Positions 41,207 to 49,838 of a stretch of DNA of 64,000 bases are shown piece by piece. Numbering within the stretch: position 1 is the first letter of the stretch; every line of letters begins with the position of its first letter. A program made the position numbers and the translations under genes. The stretch comes from Raoultibacter phocaeensis (lineage in GTDB: Bacteria > Actinomycetota > Coriobacteriia > Coriobacteriales > Eggerthellaceae). The DNA is taken from assembly GCF_901411515.1 (NCBI RefSeq), contig NZ_CABDUX010000001.1, positions 1,550,001-1,614,000 of the forward strand, read 5' to 3'. Under the pieces are notes generated by a model that had not been told where the DNA came from, ran no database searches, and saw only the letters and a list, made by a program, of their open reading frames with translations.

Positions 41207-42397
41207 ATGGCCGAAGAGAACAACGTCAACCCGAGCGGGGTACCCGAACAACCCCCGACTTTCGAGCCGGTTGGGGCCGATCAGGCTGCCGCGGAAACGC
41301 AGCCGGTTGGCGTGCCCGAGCCGCCCGCGCCGGGGCAAACGGCTCAGTACATGCCGCCCCAGCAGCCCGGCGTTGCGCCCGAGCCGCCTGCGCCTGGCCA
41401 GTACACGGCCGCCCAGCAGCCCACGCAGGCCATGCCGAACGGCTATCAGTCTCAACCTGGCTATCAGGCACAGCCGGGTCAGCAGCCAACGATGGGATAC
41501 GGCTATCCGGCGGGCTACGGTGCGCCTCAGCCCCCGACGGCCGCCCCGACAGGACCGGGGAGCGGCAAAGCGCTCGGTGCCCTCATCTGCGGTATCTGCG
41601 CGATTGTGTTTTCGTGGACTGTGATCATCGGCGTTATCTTGGGCATCGTCGCCATCGTGCTCGCCTCGCAGTACGTGAAATCGTACAGTAAAGACGGCAA
41701 GGCGACGGGAGGCAAGGTGTGCGGCATCGTCGGCATCGTGTTCTCGATCTTCGCGCTGATCGGCTACATCGGTTTCGGTATGCTGGTCAATTATGCCGTC
41801 AACGAATACAGCAGCACCCCCACTCCGTCGTATTCGTATGATTCCGGCTCTTCGAGCGATTCGAGCTCAACGATGCCTACCGATGCTGACGAGCAGGCCG
41901 CCATCGATGCGGCGAGCGCGGTGCTCGACGAGCTGAAGAATCCCACCGCAGCCGACATCAACGCGCTGGCTGCCGGCCTCGATGAGGGCTTCGCCTCGGA
42001 ATCGGGCCTTGAGAGCCTGAGCGAGATCGGCGTCGATCCTACGGAGTTTGCTACGTGGCTCCTTTCCGACTTGAGCTACGAAATTGATGACGCATTCGTG
42101 TACAGCGATGGTACTGGCACGGTATACGCCGATGTGACCACCAAGAATTACTACGAATTCATGACTATCTTCGAGACGAGCATCGACGACTTCCTGGCGA
42201 GCGCCGAGGCTTCGAGCATAACCGATGAGGCGGCGGCAAACGCCAAGATCGGCGAACTGGTGAAAGATGCCATGGACAAAACGGGAACCACCGTCAACTT
42301 CGCGTACATCGACGTGAAGAAGGTCGGCGGCACCTGGGTTGTTGACGACGATTCCCTTGAAGAGGTGGCCCAGAGCATCTTCGGCATCTATTACTAG
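41207..42397 (+). CDS. Membrane protein with Pro/Gln-rich N-terminus and DUF4190 region
   Basis: A 396-residue protein. Residues 1-115 are Pro/Gln/Gly-rich and include two PEPPAPGQ copies and YQSQPGYQAQPGQQP repeats. Two membrane helices follow (about 124-152 and 168-196) in the DUF4190 pattern, GALICGICAIVFSWTVIIGVILGIVAIVLA. A Ser/Asp-rich linker leads to an extracytoplasmic domain (about 225-396) of acidic helices and strands, resembling the secreted domains attached to such proteins in Actinobacteria. The function is unknown. AAGGAGGAACG gives a strong ribosome site. A hairpin terminator follows. Confidence 0.75.
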   Translation: MAEENNVNPSGVPEQPPTFEPVGADQAAAETQPVGVPEPPAPGQTAQYMPPQQPGVAPEPPAPGQYTAAQQPTQAMPNGYQSQPGYQAQPGQQPTMGYGYPAGYGAPQPPTAAPTGPGSGKALGALICGICAIVFSWTVIIGVILGIVAIVLASQYVKSYSKDGKATGGKVCGIVGIVFSIFALIGYIGFGMLVNYAVNEYSSTPTPSYSYDSGSSSDSSSTMPTDADEQAAIDAASAVLDELKNPTAADINALAAGLDEGFASESGLESLSEIGVDPTEFATWLLSDLSYEIDDAFVYSDGTGTVYADVTTKNYYEFMTIFETSIDDFLASAEASSITDEAAANAKIGELVKDAMDKTGTTVNFAYIDVKKVGGTWVVDDDSLEEVAQSIFGIYY

Positions 42398-42456
42398 GTC
42401 TGCTAAGGAGCGCATCTCGCGAAAACGTGTATGCGCACAGAGTGCAATCCTGTTGA

Positions 42457-42490
42457 AAGACCCCGAGATCCAAGCGGATTTCGGGGTCTT
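42457..42490 (+). terminator. Terminator between the DUF4190 gene and convergent small gene
   Basis: AAGACCCCGAGATCC and GGATTTCGGGGTCTT form a 15-base stem with one G-T pair and a 4-base loop, followed by CTTC. It is probably shared by both strands. Confidence 0.7.
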
Positions 42491-42516
42491 CTTCGATGCT
42501 CATACCGCCTCTGCGG

Positions 42517-42840
42517 CTAGCGCCAAGGATCTTCTTCGTACGGGCTCGTCTGTTCGACGCGATCCGAATACGGATCGTATCCATCATCGTCCTCGTTGGC
42601 GGCGCGCAGAAACGGATTGGAGGGCTCATTCGTCCGCACCTTCTTTTCGCGCAGGGCGGCTTCCGCCCGCTTCTGGGCCTCGGCTTTCATCCTCGCGAGA
42701 GACTGCGCATCGGAATCCGCCAGAGCTTCGGCTTCCGTTCGATGCTCGGCGTCCGCTCTTGCCCTGTCGTGTTCGCCCCGATGATCGCCGCCCGCTTCTA
42801 CCCTGCGGTGCGGGCGCTCTTCTCCGCGTCCGGATGCCAT
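42517..42840 (-). CDS. Small charged protein downstream of metA
   Basis: A 107-residue hydrophilic protein beginning two bases after the metA stop on the same strand, so likely co-translated. The middle (about 35-70) is Ala/Glu/Lys/Arg-rich and could be a coiled coil (SLARMKAEAQKRAEAALREKK). The end is acidic (NEDDDGYDPYSDRVEQTSPYEEDPW). No family is recognised. Tight spacing and the terminator after it support it as a real gene. Confidence 0.6.
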   Translation of the reverse strand: MASGRGEERPHRRVEAGGDHRGEHDRARADAEHRTEAEALADSDAQSLARMKAEAQKRAEAALREKKVRTNEPSNPFLRAANEDDDGYDPYSDRVEQTSPYEEDPWR

Positions 42841-42842
42841 GG

Positions 42843-43769
42843 CTACTCGTCTTCGCCGATCGAGCCGATGTCGTAGGGAGTCGTCTGATAGACGTAGTAG
42901 TTGAGCCAGTTCGTGTAGAGCAGTTGGGCTTGGGCGCGCCAGGTGGCGCGCGGCTGCTGCGAGGGATCGTCGTTCGGGTAATAGTTCGCGGGAACTGCGA
43001 CATTCGGTTCTTTTCCGAGGTCGCGCTCGTATTCGAAGCCGAGCGTCTCGGTGTCGTACTCGGGATGGCCGAACACGAAGAAATGGTGGCTGTCGGTGCT
43101 CTTTGCGATGTAGACGCCCGCCTCATCCGATACTGCGATCAATTCAAGTGCGGGATTCGCTTCGATGTCCTCGGCGCGGACTTCGGTGTAGCGCGAATGT
43201 GGGGCCATGAACACGTCGTCGAAACCGCGCACGAGCGGTGAGGAGGGTTTCACGAGCTCGTGCTCGAATACGCCGAACAGCTTTTCGGGCAATTCGTACT
43301 TCGGCACGCCGTAGTGATGGTAGATGCCCGCTTGCGCCCCCCAGCAGATGTGCAGTACGCTGTGCACGTTGGTGCGCGACCAGTCCATGATGCGGGTGAG
43401 CTCGTCCCAATAGTCGACGTCTTCGAAGTCGAGCCGCTCGACGGGCGCGCCGGTGATGATCATGCCGTCGAACCGCTGGTCCTTGATGTCGTCGTAGCTC
43501 GTGTAGAACGTTTCGAGGTGCTGTTCGGAGGTGTTCTTGGCCTCGTGGCTGATCGTCTGGAGCAGCTCCACCTCGATCTGCAGCGGGGTATTCGAAAGCT
43601 TGCGCAGGATTTGCGTTTCGGTGACGATTTTCGTGGGCATAAGGTTTAAAAGCAGCAACCGCAGGGGACGGATATCCTGATGCATAGCCCGAAGTTCGGT
43701 CATAACGAAGATGTTCTCGCTTTCGAGAATCTCGGTTGCGGGCAGCGAATCGGGAATCCTGATAGGCAT
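42843..43769 (-). CDS. metA: Homoserine O-acetyltransferase of the MetA family
   Basis: Acylates homoserine at the start of methionine synthesis. The 308-residue protein has the MetA pattern: catalytic Cys142 in [16 protein letters not shown] with the conserved Glu, and [19 protein letters not shown] at the end. Residue 111 is Glu ([10 protein letters not shown]); in this family Glu111 goes with acetyl-CoA use and Gly111 with succinyl-CoA, so the enzyme is probably an acetyltransferase, as in Bacillus cereus. This fits the O-acetylhomoserine enzyme at 52890-54170. GAAAGGA precedes the ATG. No riboswitch was recognised upstream. Confidence 0.93.
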   Translation of the reverse strand: MPIRIPDSLPATEILESENIFVMTELRAMHQDIRPLRLLLLNLMPTKIVTETQILRKLSNTPLQIEVELLQTISHEAKNTSEQHLETFYTSYDDIKDQRFDGMIITGAPVERLDFEDVDYWDELTRIMDWSRTNVHSVLHICWGAQAGIYHHYGVPKYELPEKLFGVFEHELVKPSSPLVRGFDDVFMAPHSRYTEVRAEDIEANPALELIAVSDEAGVYIAKSTDSHHFFVFGHPEYDTETLGFEYERDLGKEPNVAVPANYYPNDDPSQQPRATWRAQAQLLYTNWLNYYVYQTTPYDIGSIGEDE

Positions 43770-43821
43770 TGCGGGTCCTTTCTGCAGGCAATGTTGTTAG
43801 GTTCGCCCGTCGGAGCGCGGC

Positions 43822-44334
43822 ATGCGAGCCATAGGTCCGAAGGCGGTACCGGTAAAACGAATACGCACTATGATACCAGCGCGTGAAACCAAGTGCTCAC
43901 GCAATCAAGGTTTCGCCATATTGGACGAGGTTTCGTGCTGGATCGAGCAGGGGAGTTTCGCGACGATGCGCTCGTATCCCGTTGGGAAGAAAGGGGAATG
44001 CTGTGGCTATATCCTCGGCGAACGCGAGAAGCGGAAGCTGCGTGCTGAGGGGATCGAGGTTACCTCCGTTATCGCGAACGCCATCAACGAGTACTCCTGG
44101 GGGTGCCTTTCGGCAATGGAGGAAATCGCTACCGTCGTACCCATCGACCAGTCGGATTTCTGGTTGGCATCAAAGTACAAACCCATCCATGCAGATTTTG
44201 AAGATGATCTTGTGCTGGCTGCCGTCGAGCGCTCGAAGGCGGACTTTCTGGTAACGGCTGACGAGGTTCTCCTTCGGCGCTCGCCCGTAGCAGCTCTTTC
44301 CCCGAGCGATCTTCTGGCGCTCATCAAGGCTTGA
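43822..44334 (+). pseudogene. PIN-domain protein remnant
   Basis: The C-terminal half reads like a VapC-type PIN ribonuclease: PIDQSDFWLASKY, then DFEDDLVLAAVERSKADFLVTADEVLL, then SPSDLLALI. The N-terminal half lacks the first catalytic Asp strand (MxxxxDTNV-like) expected of a PIN domain, and the frame start has no ribosome site. No antitoxin gene is adjacent. It is best read as a decayed toxin gene, but a divergent intact member is possible. Confidence 0.5.
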
Positions 44335-44432
44335 TCGTCGTTTCGGTCTCAGGGCCATCGAGCTGTCGGTTTGCCCTGCCTGGAAACGGGCGTAGTGTAC
44401 CTATCGTGGACGAAGCTACGGAAGCGCGCAAA

Positions 44433-44505
44433 AACGAAGCCCCGACCTCGCATGATGACCGAACCCAACAGAGTCTGGTTTCGCGAGAATCGGGGACTTC
44501 GTTCG
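44433..44505 (-). terminator. Terminator of flavoprotein 3
   Basis: A long imperfect stem (AACGAAGCCCCGA...CTCGC against GCGAG...TCGGGGACTTCGTT) about 40 bases past the stop. On the minus strand it ends in CGTTTTTGCG, a T-run in the correct position. Confidence 0.7.
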
Positions 44506-44544
44506 CCTTTGCGCGAGAGACGGCTTTTCGGCGGCAGAGCGGTA

Positions 44545-46113
44545 TCAGGCAGATTGCTCTTCTGCGGCTTTTTGGCCGGCTATGCGGCCGTTCACGAGGC
44601 AATCGGCTGTAGCGCACGAGCCCAAGCGACACGCTCCGTGGATGCCGCCGACGGCTTCCCCTGCTGCGTACAGGCCGGGTATAACGTTCAGGTTCATGTC
44701 GACCACGCGGCAATCGACGTCGGTCTTTACGCCGCCCATGCAATGGTGCACTTTCGGCCAGAGGCGCACACCGTAGAACGGCGCCTCGTCGATGGGCTGG
44801 GCATCATCGGGGATGGGCTTCTCGAAATCCTCGTCCACCTTGTTGGCCACGAACGTGTTGTATCGGGCGATTTCCTCCCGCACCGCATCGACGGGCATGC
44901 CGTAGTGCTCGGCTGCCTCTTCGAGGGAGGCGAACTCGGTGGCGATGCCGGCTTTGATGGCGCTCTCGAGGCCGCTTCCCCCGTTATAGAGCGCTTTCTT
45001 GCAGGTGATCTGCACGCAGGGCTGGCCGGTCTCGAGGATGGCGTCGGCATAGCGCTTCCGGTCCGTCAGCTCGTTGACGATACGCTTGCCGGTTGCAACG
45101 TTGAGTGTGGGGGCGTAACTTGCCTGGCCGTCGGTGTAGAAGGCGGCAACGCCGTAACCCTGCTCGTCCGGGCTCATGAAAGGCAACAACTGAATCCAGT
45201 CGGTGTGAACCGCCATCGCGCCGGCTTCTACCGAGGCGCGCAGGCTTTCGGCGGTGGCGCCTTCCTGGTTCGTGCAGTCTACCGTCTCGTCGAGGCGCGG
45301 GTCTTGCGCCTGGCGAAATGCGAGGTCGCGCCCGAATCCTCCCGTTGTCAGCACCACTGCCTTGTTGGCCTTGATGGTGGTGGGGGTGCCGCTTTCGACA
45401 TCGTTGCCGCTGGGCTTGTCGTGCACGACGGCGCCGATGACTCGTCCGCTTTCATCCTTCACCAGCTCGGTGAGCATGCGCTTCGTTTCGACCTCCACGC
45501 CCATTTCCTTCAGCTTTTCCGCGAAGGGGCCCGTTACGTTCGCGCCGCCGCCTTCGCCCTGCGCGATGGAGCGCATGACGGTGTGACCTCCATAGGGGTA
45601 GAGGTAGTGCTCGCCGTCGTCGTTTTTCGCCCACGTAGCGCCCATCTCGATGGTCCACTCCCACGTTTCGTTGGACTTCTCGGCGATGACGTGGCATTTC
45701 TCCCTGTCATTGAGATACAAACCCGCCACCATCATGTCGTCGACGTACTGCTCCACGGAATCCTCGACGCCCTCGCGCTTCTGCACGCTGGAGTTGCATA
45801 CGGCGAAGTCGCCGGCCGCAAGCGCCGAATTGCCGCCCACGCGCGCGGTCTTCTCGATGACCTTGACGTCGGCCCCGGCGCTTTTCGCCTCGAGCGCCGC
45901 AGCCAGTCCGGTGTATCCGCTTCCGACGATCAGCACGTCGCACTCTTCATCCCACTTCGTATCTGCTCCGTTCGTGGCGGCCGATGCGGTTTGCTTGTCC
46001 TGCGGCGCGCAGCCCGCCAAGCCCAGTCCGGCGAGCACGCCTGCCGCAGCCGCACCGGTGATGAACGATCGACGCGATACGCCCGTTGATTGAACCGTCG
46101 TGGTGTTCCCCAT
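44545..46113 (-). CDS. Tat-exported FAD-dependent reductase (fumarate-reductase type) 3
   Basis: A 522-residue exported flavoprotein. The signal has VSRRSFITG and lipobox LAGC (Cys about 35). FAD_binding_2 begins at CDVLIVGSGYTGLAAALEA and shows ARVGGNSALAAGDF. The C-terminal region is closest to classic flavocytochrome-c fumarate reductases: HHCMGGVKTD, VIPGLYAAGEAVGGIHGA and CRLGSCATADCLVNGRIAG. The Gly-Ile-His-Gly and Arg-Leu-Gly parts match the substrate-binding His and the catalytic-Arg neighbourhood of that group. No haem or FMN domain is present. GGGAGG lies before the ATG at 46113. Its regulator is not obvious; the divergent neighbour is another flavoprotein. Confidence 0.88.
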   Translation of the reverse strand: MGNTTTVQSTGVSRRSFITGAAAAGVLAGLGLAGCAPQDKQTASAATNGADTKWDEECDVLIVGSGYTGLAAALEAKSAGADVKVIEKTARVGGNSALAAGDFAVCNSSVQKREGVEDSVEQYVDDMMVAGLYLNDREKCHVIAEKSNETWEWTIEMGATWAKNDDGEHYLYPYGGHTVMRSIAQGEGGGANVTGPFAEKLKEMGVEVETKRMLTELVKDESGRVIGAVVHDKPSGNDVESGTPTTIKANKAVVLTTGGFGRDLAFRQAQDPRLDETVDCTNQEGATAESLRASVEAGAMAVHTDWIQLLPFMSPDEQGYGVAAFYTDGQASYAPTLNVATGKRIVNELTDRKRYADAILETGQPCVQITCKKALYNGGSGLESAIKAGIATEFASLEEAAEHYGMPVDAVREEIARYNTFVANKVDEDFEKPIPDDAQPIDEAPFYGVRLWPKVHHCMGGVKTDVDCRVVDMNLNVIPGLYAAGEAVGGIHGACRLGSCATADCLVNGRIAGQKAAEEQSA

Positions 46114-46196
46114 GAATACCTCCCTATCTCGGTTTGTCGATTCGGCGCGCCGCAAGGCGCAACCGGTGAAACGAGCATAGGGGCGTCTGCGCCCGC

Positions 46197-46250
46197 GCGC
46201 ACCCCACCTTGCGCGGGTAGCTTGAAAACCCCCCTTCAGGTGGGGTGCGC
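46197..46250. promoter_or_regulatory. Dyad between divergent flavoproteins 3 and 4
   Basis: GCGCACCCCACCT (46197-46209) pairs exactly with AGGTGGGGTGCGC (46238-46250). The loop carries CGGGTAGCTT (46214-46223), like sites near other flavoprotein genes. The 302-base spacer 46114-46415 otherwise holds only promoter-like DNA. Confidence 0.55.
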
Positions 46251-46415
46251 GATCAGGCGTTATTGAGGTGGGCGAGAGAATCCCCCCTTTTACCCGATAC
46301 GAAAACTACCCTTCCCCCATCTGTGACGATGTGGCCGACCGACAGGTTTCATAGCATGTCCTTGGCTCAGCGCTTCGGGTCATGGTAAAACGCAAGTTAA
46401 CAAGGAGGAAAGATC

Positions 46416-48137
46416 ATGGTTAAGCAACACATAACGCGTCGCTCGTTTCTTTCAGGAGCCGTCGCAGCAGGATCGGCCGTGGCGGCCATGGGTTTGCTTG
46501 GAGGTTGTTCCCCTCAGCCTTCACCAGAAAAAACTCAAGAAATCGCATCAGAGGAATCTTCCAGCATAGAGGTGTCTTCCGATGCGGAAACGGTCGACTA
46601 TGACGTCGTAGTGGTAGGTGCTGGAACTTCAGGAACGTGCGCAGGCCTCGCATCGGCTCTTGCGGGGGCAAAAACGCTCATTGTCGAAAAGACGGGCATG
46701 CGCGGCGGTCTTTCCAACTACTCAACTTGGATAGCAGGCGCCGAGACATCCATGCAAAAAGACGCTGGAATCGAAGTATCATCCGATGAGTTGTTCATTG
46801 TAATGAGAGAGTATTACAAAGGCACCTGTAACCTCCCCCTTGTGCGGAATATTCTAGATAACAGCGCGAAAACTATGGATTGGCTGCAAGAGAACGGGCT
46901 TGGCCTGCTCGCATTTCCCGAAGGCCTGAGTGTCCAATCGAACCTCCCGCTGAAACAAGAGCAAGCAGGCCACATGATGGTGGGTCCCAACAATTTCGAT
47001 TCTTTGAAGGGAAACGAGGGCATTTTCGACGGCCTTTATCAGACATTCGAGGCCAAGGGCGGCCAGCTCATGCTCAACACGCCTGCGATAAAGCTTGTTT
47101 CGGACGATCAAGGCAAAGTCACTGGAGTTCTTTGCGAGAAAAATGAGGGTGGCCAGCTTCTCGTCAACGCAAAGGCGGTTGTGCTCTCGGCGGGGTCATG
47201 GAACGGTGATGACCCTTACTTCAAAGCGCAGATTTCAAAAACCGACTGGCCGAATGCTGTTGCAGAGTCGCAGAACGATGGATCGGGCATCGCCCTTGCC
47301 GAGGAAATCGGCGCGCAGCCGTGGATGAATGGCCCGTTCATGCACCAGAACTATTTTAGCGCTCTGGATTCCTCCGAACGCTATGACATGCGCTTCACCG
47401 AGTTTACCATTCTCAATCGCATGCCGTGTTTCATGTGGGTGAATACAGAGGGCGCACGATTCGCCAGCGAAAGCGTTTCAGGTGACTTCGCTCGCTGGGC
47501 GAGTACGTCGCTTTCCCAAGGCGGAAGTTACTATCTCGTCTTGGACCAAGCTACGATCGACGATCTAGAAACTCACGGAACTCCAGTTGAAATCATCAGC
47601 ACGCAGGGAGCGGAGGAGTTCCGTAGCGGCGACGAAAGCATCATCAATAACTGTGGCCAAAAGTCGGGACCGATCACCGATCTTCAGAAGCTCATAGACG
47701 AGTTTGTCGAAGAGGGCTGCATTGCCAAGGCGGGCAGTATCGAAGAACTCGCGGAGGCGGCTTCCCTCGATGCGGAAACGCTTGCCGATTCGATTGCCGT
47801 CTACAACGAAGCCGTCACCTCGGGCACCGATAAGCTGTTCTTGAAGGATCCGAAGTACCTGTGCTACACGGTGGAGACAGCTCCGTTTTACGCGTTTCGC
47901 GTAACCGCCAACGTTGAAGGCGGCGCGCTCGGAGGAGTTCGCGTAAATAAAGATTTGAAAGTGTACATAAAGGAAAGCGGGCATCCGTTTGGCAATCTGT
48001 TTGCCGCCGGACTGAACGCGAGCGGTGTTTTTGGTATCGGGGGTTACGTCGACATCTGTGGCATGACCATGTGCTCTGCCGTGAACTCAGGGCGCCTCGC
48101 CGGAGAGGGAGCGGCGCACGTAGCGCTTGAAAGCTGA
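46416..48137 (+). CDS. Tat-exported FAD-dependent reductase 4
   Basis: A 573-residue exported flavoprotein with twin-arginine ITRRSFLSG and lipobox LGGC (Cys31). FAD_binding_2 starts at DYDVVVVGAGTSGTCAGLASA. The C-terminus has FYAFRVTANVEGGALGGVRV and NLFAAGLNASGVFGIGGYV, differing from reductase 3, so the acceptor is probably different. AAGGAGGAAAG gives a strong ribosome site. Codon use is clearly more AT-rich than in the other four flavoproteins, suggesting separate acquisition, together with the convergent LuxR gene at 48179-49663, which shares that composition. Confidence 0.87.
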   Translation: MVKQHITRRSFLSGAVAAGSAVAAMGLLGGCSPQPSPEKTQEIASEESSSIEVSSDAETVDYDVVVVGAGTSGTCAGLASALAGAKTLIVEKTGMRGGLSNYSTWIAGAETSMQKDAGIEVSSDELFIVMREYYKGTCNLPLVRNILDNSAKTMDWLQENGLGLLAFPEGLSVQSNLPLKQEQAGHMMVGPNNFDSLKGNEGIFDGLYQTFEAKGGQLMLNTPAIKLVSDDQGKVTGVLCEKNEGGQLLVNAKAVVLSAGSWNGDDPYFKAQISKTDWPNAVAESQNDGSGIALAEEIGAQPWMNGPFMHQNYFSALDSSERYDMRFTEFTILNRMPCFMWVNTEGARFASESVSGDFARWASTSLSQGGSYYLVLDQATIDDLETHGTPVEIISTQGAEEFRSGDESIINNCGQKSGPITDLQKLIDEFVEEGCIAKAGSIEELAEAASLDAETLADSIAVYNEAVTSGTDKLFLKDPKYLCYTVETAPFYAFRVTANVEGGALGGVRVNKDLKVYIKESGHPFGNLFAAGLNASGVFGIGGYVDICGMTMCSAVNSGRLAGEGAAHVALES

Positions 48138-48153
48138 GTTCGAACCGTACAAG

Positions 48154-48180
48154 AGGCGGGGGCGGCGCCCGCTCCCGCCT
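48154..48180. terminator. Hairpin between convergent reductase 4 and LuxR genes
   Basis: AGGCGGG and CCCGCCT pair around a GC-rich loop 17 bases after the reductase stop, overlapping the stop of the opposite gene. No T-run. Confidence 0.4.
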
Positions 48181-49663
48181 ATCTCCATCGCCCGCTGTTG
48201 AAAAGCTCTATGAGCTCTATTTTGCTGTGTACTCCCGTTTTCTCATACAAATGCTTAATATGCGTCTTCACCGTCGATTTTGAAATCACGAGCATTGATT
48301 CGATAGCAACATGCGTGTACCCCACAACCCAATATCGCATGATGTCTTTCTCCCGATCGGTCAAACCGAAGCGAAGCGCGATGGCTTCAAGGGCAGCTTC
48401 GTCGAGGGTTACGGCAGTGCCGGAATCCATGCCAGCTTCATTGCCATTTAGCCGTTCTGCACCGTTTTCGATGCCGATACCGTTGTCTTCCATTTCCTTA
48501 TCGATCACGATCGTCAATTCTCGATCAGGGAAGGAAAAGCTCGCTACCAGCATGAGCACAATCGAGGATACGACTAGAAGAAGCAACGCGTGATCGGGCA
48601 AGAGGATTACGCCGACTGCGCTTCCCGCAACCTGAGCGGCATGATTGATAAGCCTGATGAAAATGAAAAGCGCGACGGTGAGCGCCGGCATTCGCTTTGC
48701 AAGAAAGATGGCCAAAACCCAATTTGTTATCTCAACAAGTATTATCGAGGCACCGACGAGCCCGGCAACCGCTTGAATGTAGACCGAGCAGAACAGAATA
48801 GCGAGGATGGACGCGCAGGCAGTCAAGATCACGGCGATCTTGTAGGCGAATGCGAGGTTAATGCATGCTTTGTTCTGCAACAGTACGATAAGCCCAAACG
48901 CGGCGGCAGTGATAATCATGGGCATCGGCAAGTCGTACGAGTATTCCGGAGTCGTGATGAGCGCAGTGCGACTCAGGGCGTACACGAAAACGATTCCAGC
49001 AAAACCGATATAGACCCTTGGAGATATAAGTTCGGCAAACGAACTGAACCGAGCGCTCGCGCAAGGCGCTTGCTTAACATCCGTTGCGCCAACGAGGTCG
49101 AGCGTACGATGCACTATTTTGGCAAGTGCAAGAAAAGTCGACGTGAGAATGCAGCAGGAGGCAAGAACCGATGCAAGATCAGGAAGAACGAATCGGCCAA
49201 CATAGAACATGATAGCTCCTGCAAGCAGAGACACGCTCGTATAGAGCAACGTCCGATCGCCTTTCAATTGAGCTGAGATTGCACCCCATAACGAATAATA
49301 CCAGACAATGGCCACCCCGTCGGCTACCGCTGCGACAAGCTGCCAAACAGGGGAGATGCGACCCCATTGCCAATTCCATAAGACCGTCGCTGCAATCGCT
49401 GCTAACGTCATCAGCGTCGCAAACAAGCGACTGAGGAAAACTCTCTGAAACACCGAGATTTTGCATAGCCAAACAATGCAGGTGACGCAACTCGATAGAA
49501 GCGCAACGAAATGCAACAACCAGGGAACATCTTGACCGAAGAAGGAAAAGTGCGATAAGCCCGTGTCGACCGTGAGAAAGATCCAAGCCCACAGTCCGCC
49601 GAAACCGCAAATGAACACCCATGGGTTTTCCACCCACGCATTGCGCGCTCCCTTGACCCCCAA
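48179..49663 (-). CDS. Polytopic membrane LuxR-family regulator 3
   Basis: A 494-residue protein with about twelve membrane segments (roughly residues 12-405), an acidic linker, and a LuxR tail (FGLTDREKDIMRYWVVGYTH, SKSTVKTHIKHLYEKTG). A TTG at 49661-49663 is the likely start: TAGGAGG lies six bases before it. In-frame ATGs at 49705 and 49708 abut a TATAGT -10 box and have no ribosome site. That -10 then gives a leader of about 40 bases. It is convergent with reductase 4 and has the same AT-richer composition, so it probably regulates it. Confidence 0.83.
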   Translation of the reverse strand: MGVKGARNAWVENPWVFICGFGGLWAWIFLTVDTGLSHFSFFGQDVPWLLHFVALLSSCVTCIVWLCKISVFQRVFLSRLFATLMTLAAIAATVLWNWQWGRISPVWQLVAAVADGVAIVWYYSLWGAISAQLKGDRTLLYTSVSLLAGAIMFYVGRFVLPDLASVLASCCILTSTFLALAKIVHRTLDLVGATDVKQAPCASARFSSFAELISPRVYIGFAGIVFVYALSRTALITTPEYSYDLPMPMIITAAAFGLIVLLQNKACINLAFAYKIAVILTACASILAILFCSVYIQAVAGLVGASIILVEITNWVLAIFLAKRMPALTVALFIFIRLINHAAQVAGSAVGVILLPDHALLLLVVSSIVLMLVASFSFPDRELTIVIDKEMEDNGIGIENGAERLNGNEAGMDSGTAVTLDEAALEAIALRFGLTDREKDIMRYWVVGYTHVAIESMLVISKSTVKTHIKHLYEKTGVHSKIELIELFNSGRWR

Positions 49664-49838
49664 ACCACGCCTCCTACATAATGTCGGCAACCACCACGAG
49701 AGCATCATACTATATAAGGAAGCACGGAAGTCTGTCGCAGGGGCAAGATGTGATTCGCTCGGCGACCGCCCAAGGGAAGGGGCTCGTCCCGAGCTGAGAG
49801 GCGGACTGCGGTGATCGGTAGCGTGGTGGCGAAGGCGC

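Noticed and set aside
43770-43900. SAM riboswitch upstream of metA
   Set aside because: No SAM-I, SAM-II or SAM-IV core could be recognised by eye; a covariance-model search would be needed to claim one.
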